A stretch of 5,846 nt of DNA, from the NCBI GenBank assembly GCA_026992695.1, contig JALWYP010000280.1, positions 1 to 5,846 on the forward strand, written 5' to 3'. Positions 5,807 through 5,846 of this stretch are shown piece by piece. The notes beneath the pieces are model-generated. The model worked only from the letters and a program-made list of their open reading frames with translations. It did no database searches and was not told the origin of the DNA. The stretch comes from Flavobacteriaceae bacterium (lineage in GTDB: Bacteria; Bacteroidota; Bacteroidia; Flavobacteriales; Flavobacteriaceae). Each line of letters opens with the position of its first letter. Position 1 is the first letter of the stretch. Made by a program: the position numbers and the translations under genes.

Positions 5807-5846
5807 ATGAAAAAGAAACTTTTATCCCTAATTACAGTATTGTTAT
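5807..5846 (+). CDS. Start of a probable exported protein (truncated by window end)
   Basis: An ATG at 5807 opens a frame of 13 full codons, MKKKLLSLITVLL, a basic start followed by a hydrophobic run typical of a Sec signal peptide. It lies 63 bases after the CsoR-like gene on the same strand, with no terminator visible between them, so co-transcription is possible. Too little remains to identify the protein. Confidence 0.6.
   Translation, partial: MKKKLLSLITVLL

Overview
The window is AT-rich DNA that looks like a member of the Bacteroidota, most likely a flavobacterium. Three signs support this: start codons mostly lack a Shine-Dalgarno sequence, several genes are preceded by the TAnnTTTG-type -7 box typical of this phylum, and the protein types fit (a TPR protein with a signal peptide, and an ECF sigma factor paired with a membrane protein carrying an outer-membrane barrel). 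This assignment is inference from sequence character, not from a search.

Layout, left to right. Positions 1-935 (minus strand) hold the N-terminal 311 residues of an exported TPR protein that runs off the left edge. Positions 936-1152 are non-coding but structured: a promoter-like box, a perfect hairpin and a terminator on the minus strand together look like a small RNA or a structured 3' end. Positions 1153-1770 (minus) encode an unrecognised basic secreted protein with its own promoter. A strong terminator at 1885-1910 closes the next unit.

Positions 4001-1954 (minus) form a two-gene unit: an ECF sigma factor, then a 489-residue protein with a cytoplasmic N-terminus, one inner-membrane helix, a long disordered linker and a C-terminal outer-membrane beta-barrel. 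This matches the dual-membrane-spanning anti-sigma factors described in Bacteroides, and it is the most interesting system here. The inferred model is that the barrel senses the state of the outer membrane and passes it across the periplasm to release or hold the sigma factor. The second gene has a perfect GGAGG Shine-Dalgarno sequence, rare in this phylum, folded into a hairpin. The sigma gene has an upstream element resembling an ECF promoter, suggesting autoregulation.

Upstream on the same strand is recA (4130-5134), complete and with all catalytic motifs. Divergent from it, at 5360-5743 (plus), is a CsoR-family repressor-like gene that lacks all three canonical copper ligands but has a separate CxxxC motif. 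It is followed by the first 13 codons of another gene, starting at 5807, that looks exported. No tRNA, rRNA, CRISPR array or mobile element was seen, and no gap between genes exceeds 300 bases.
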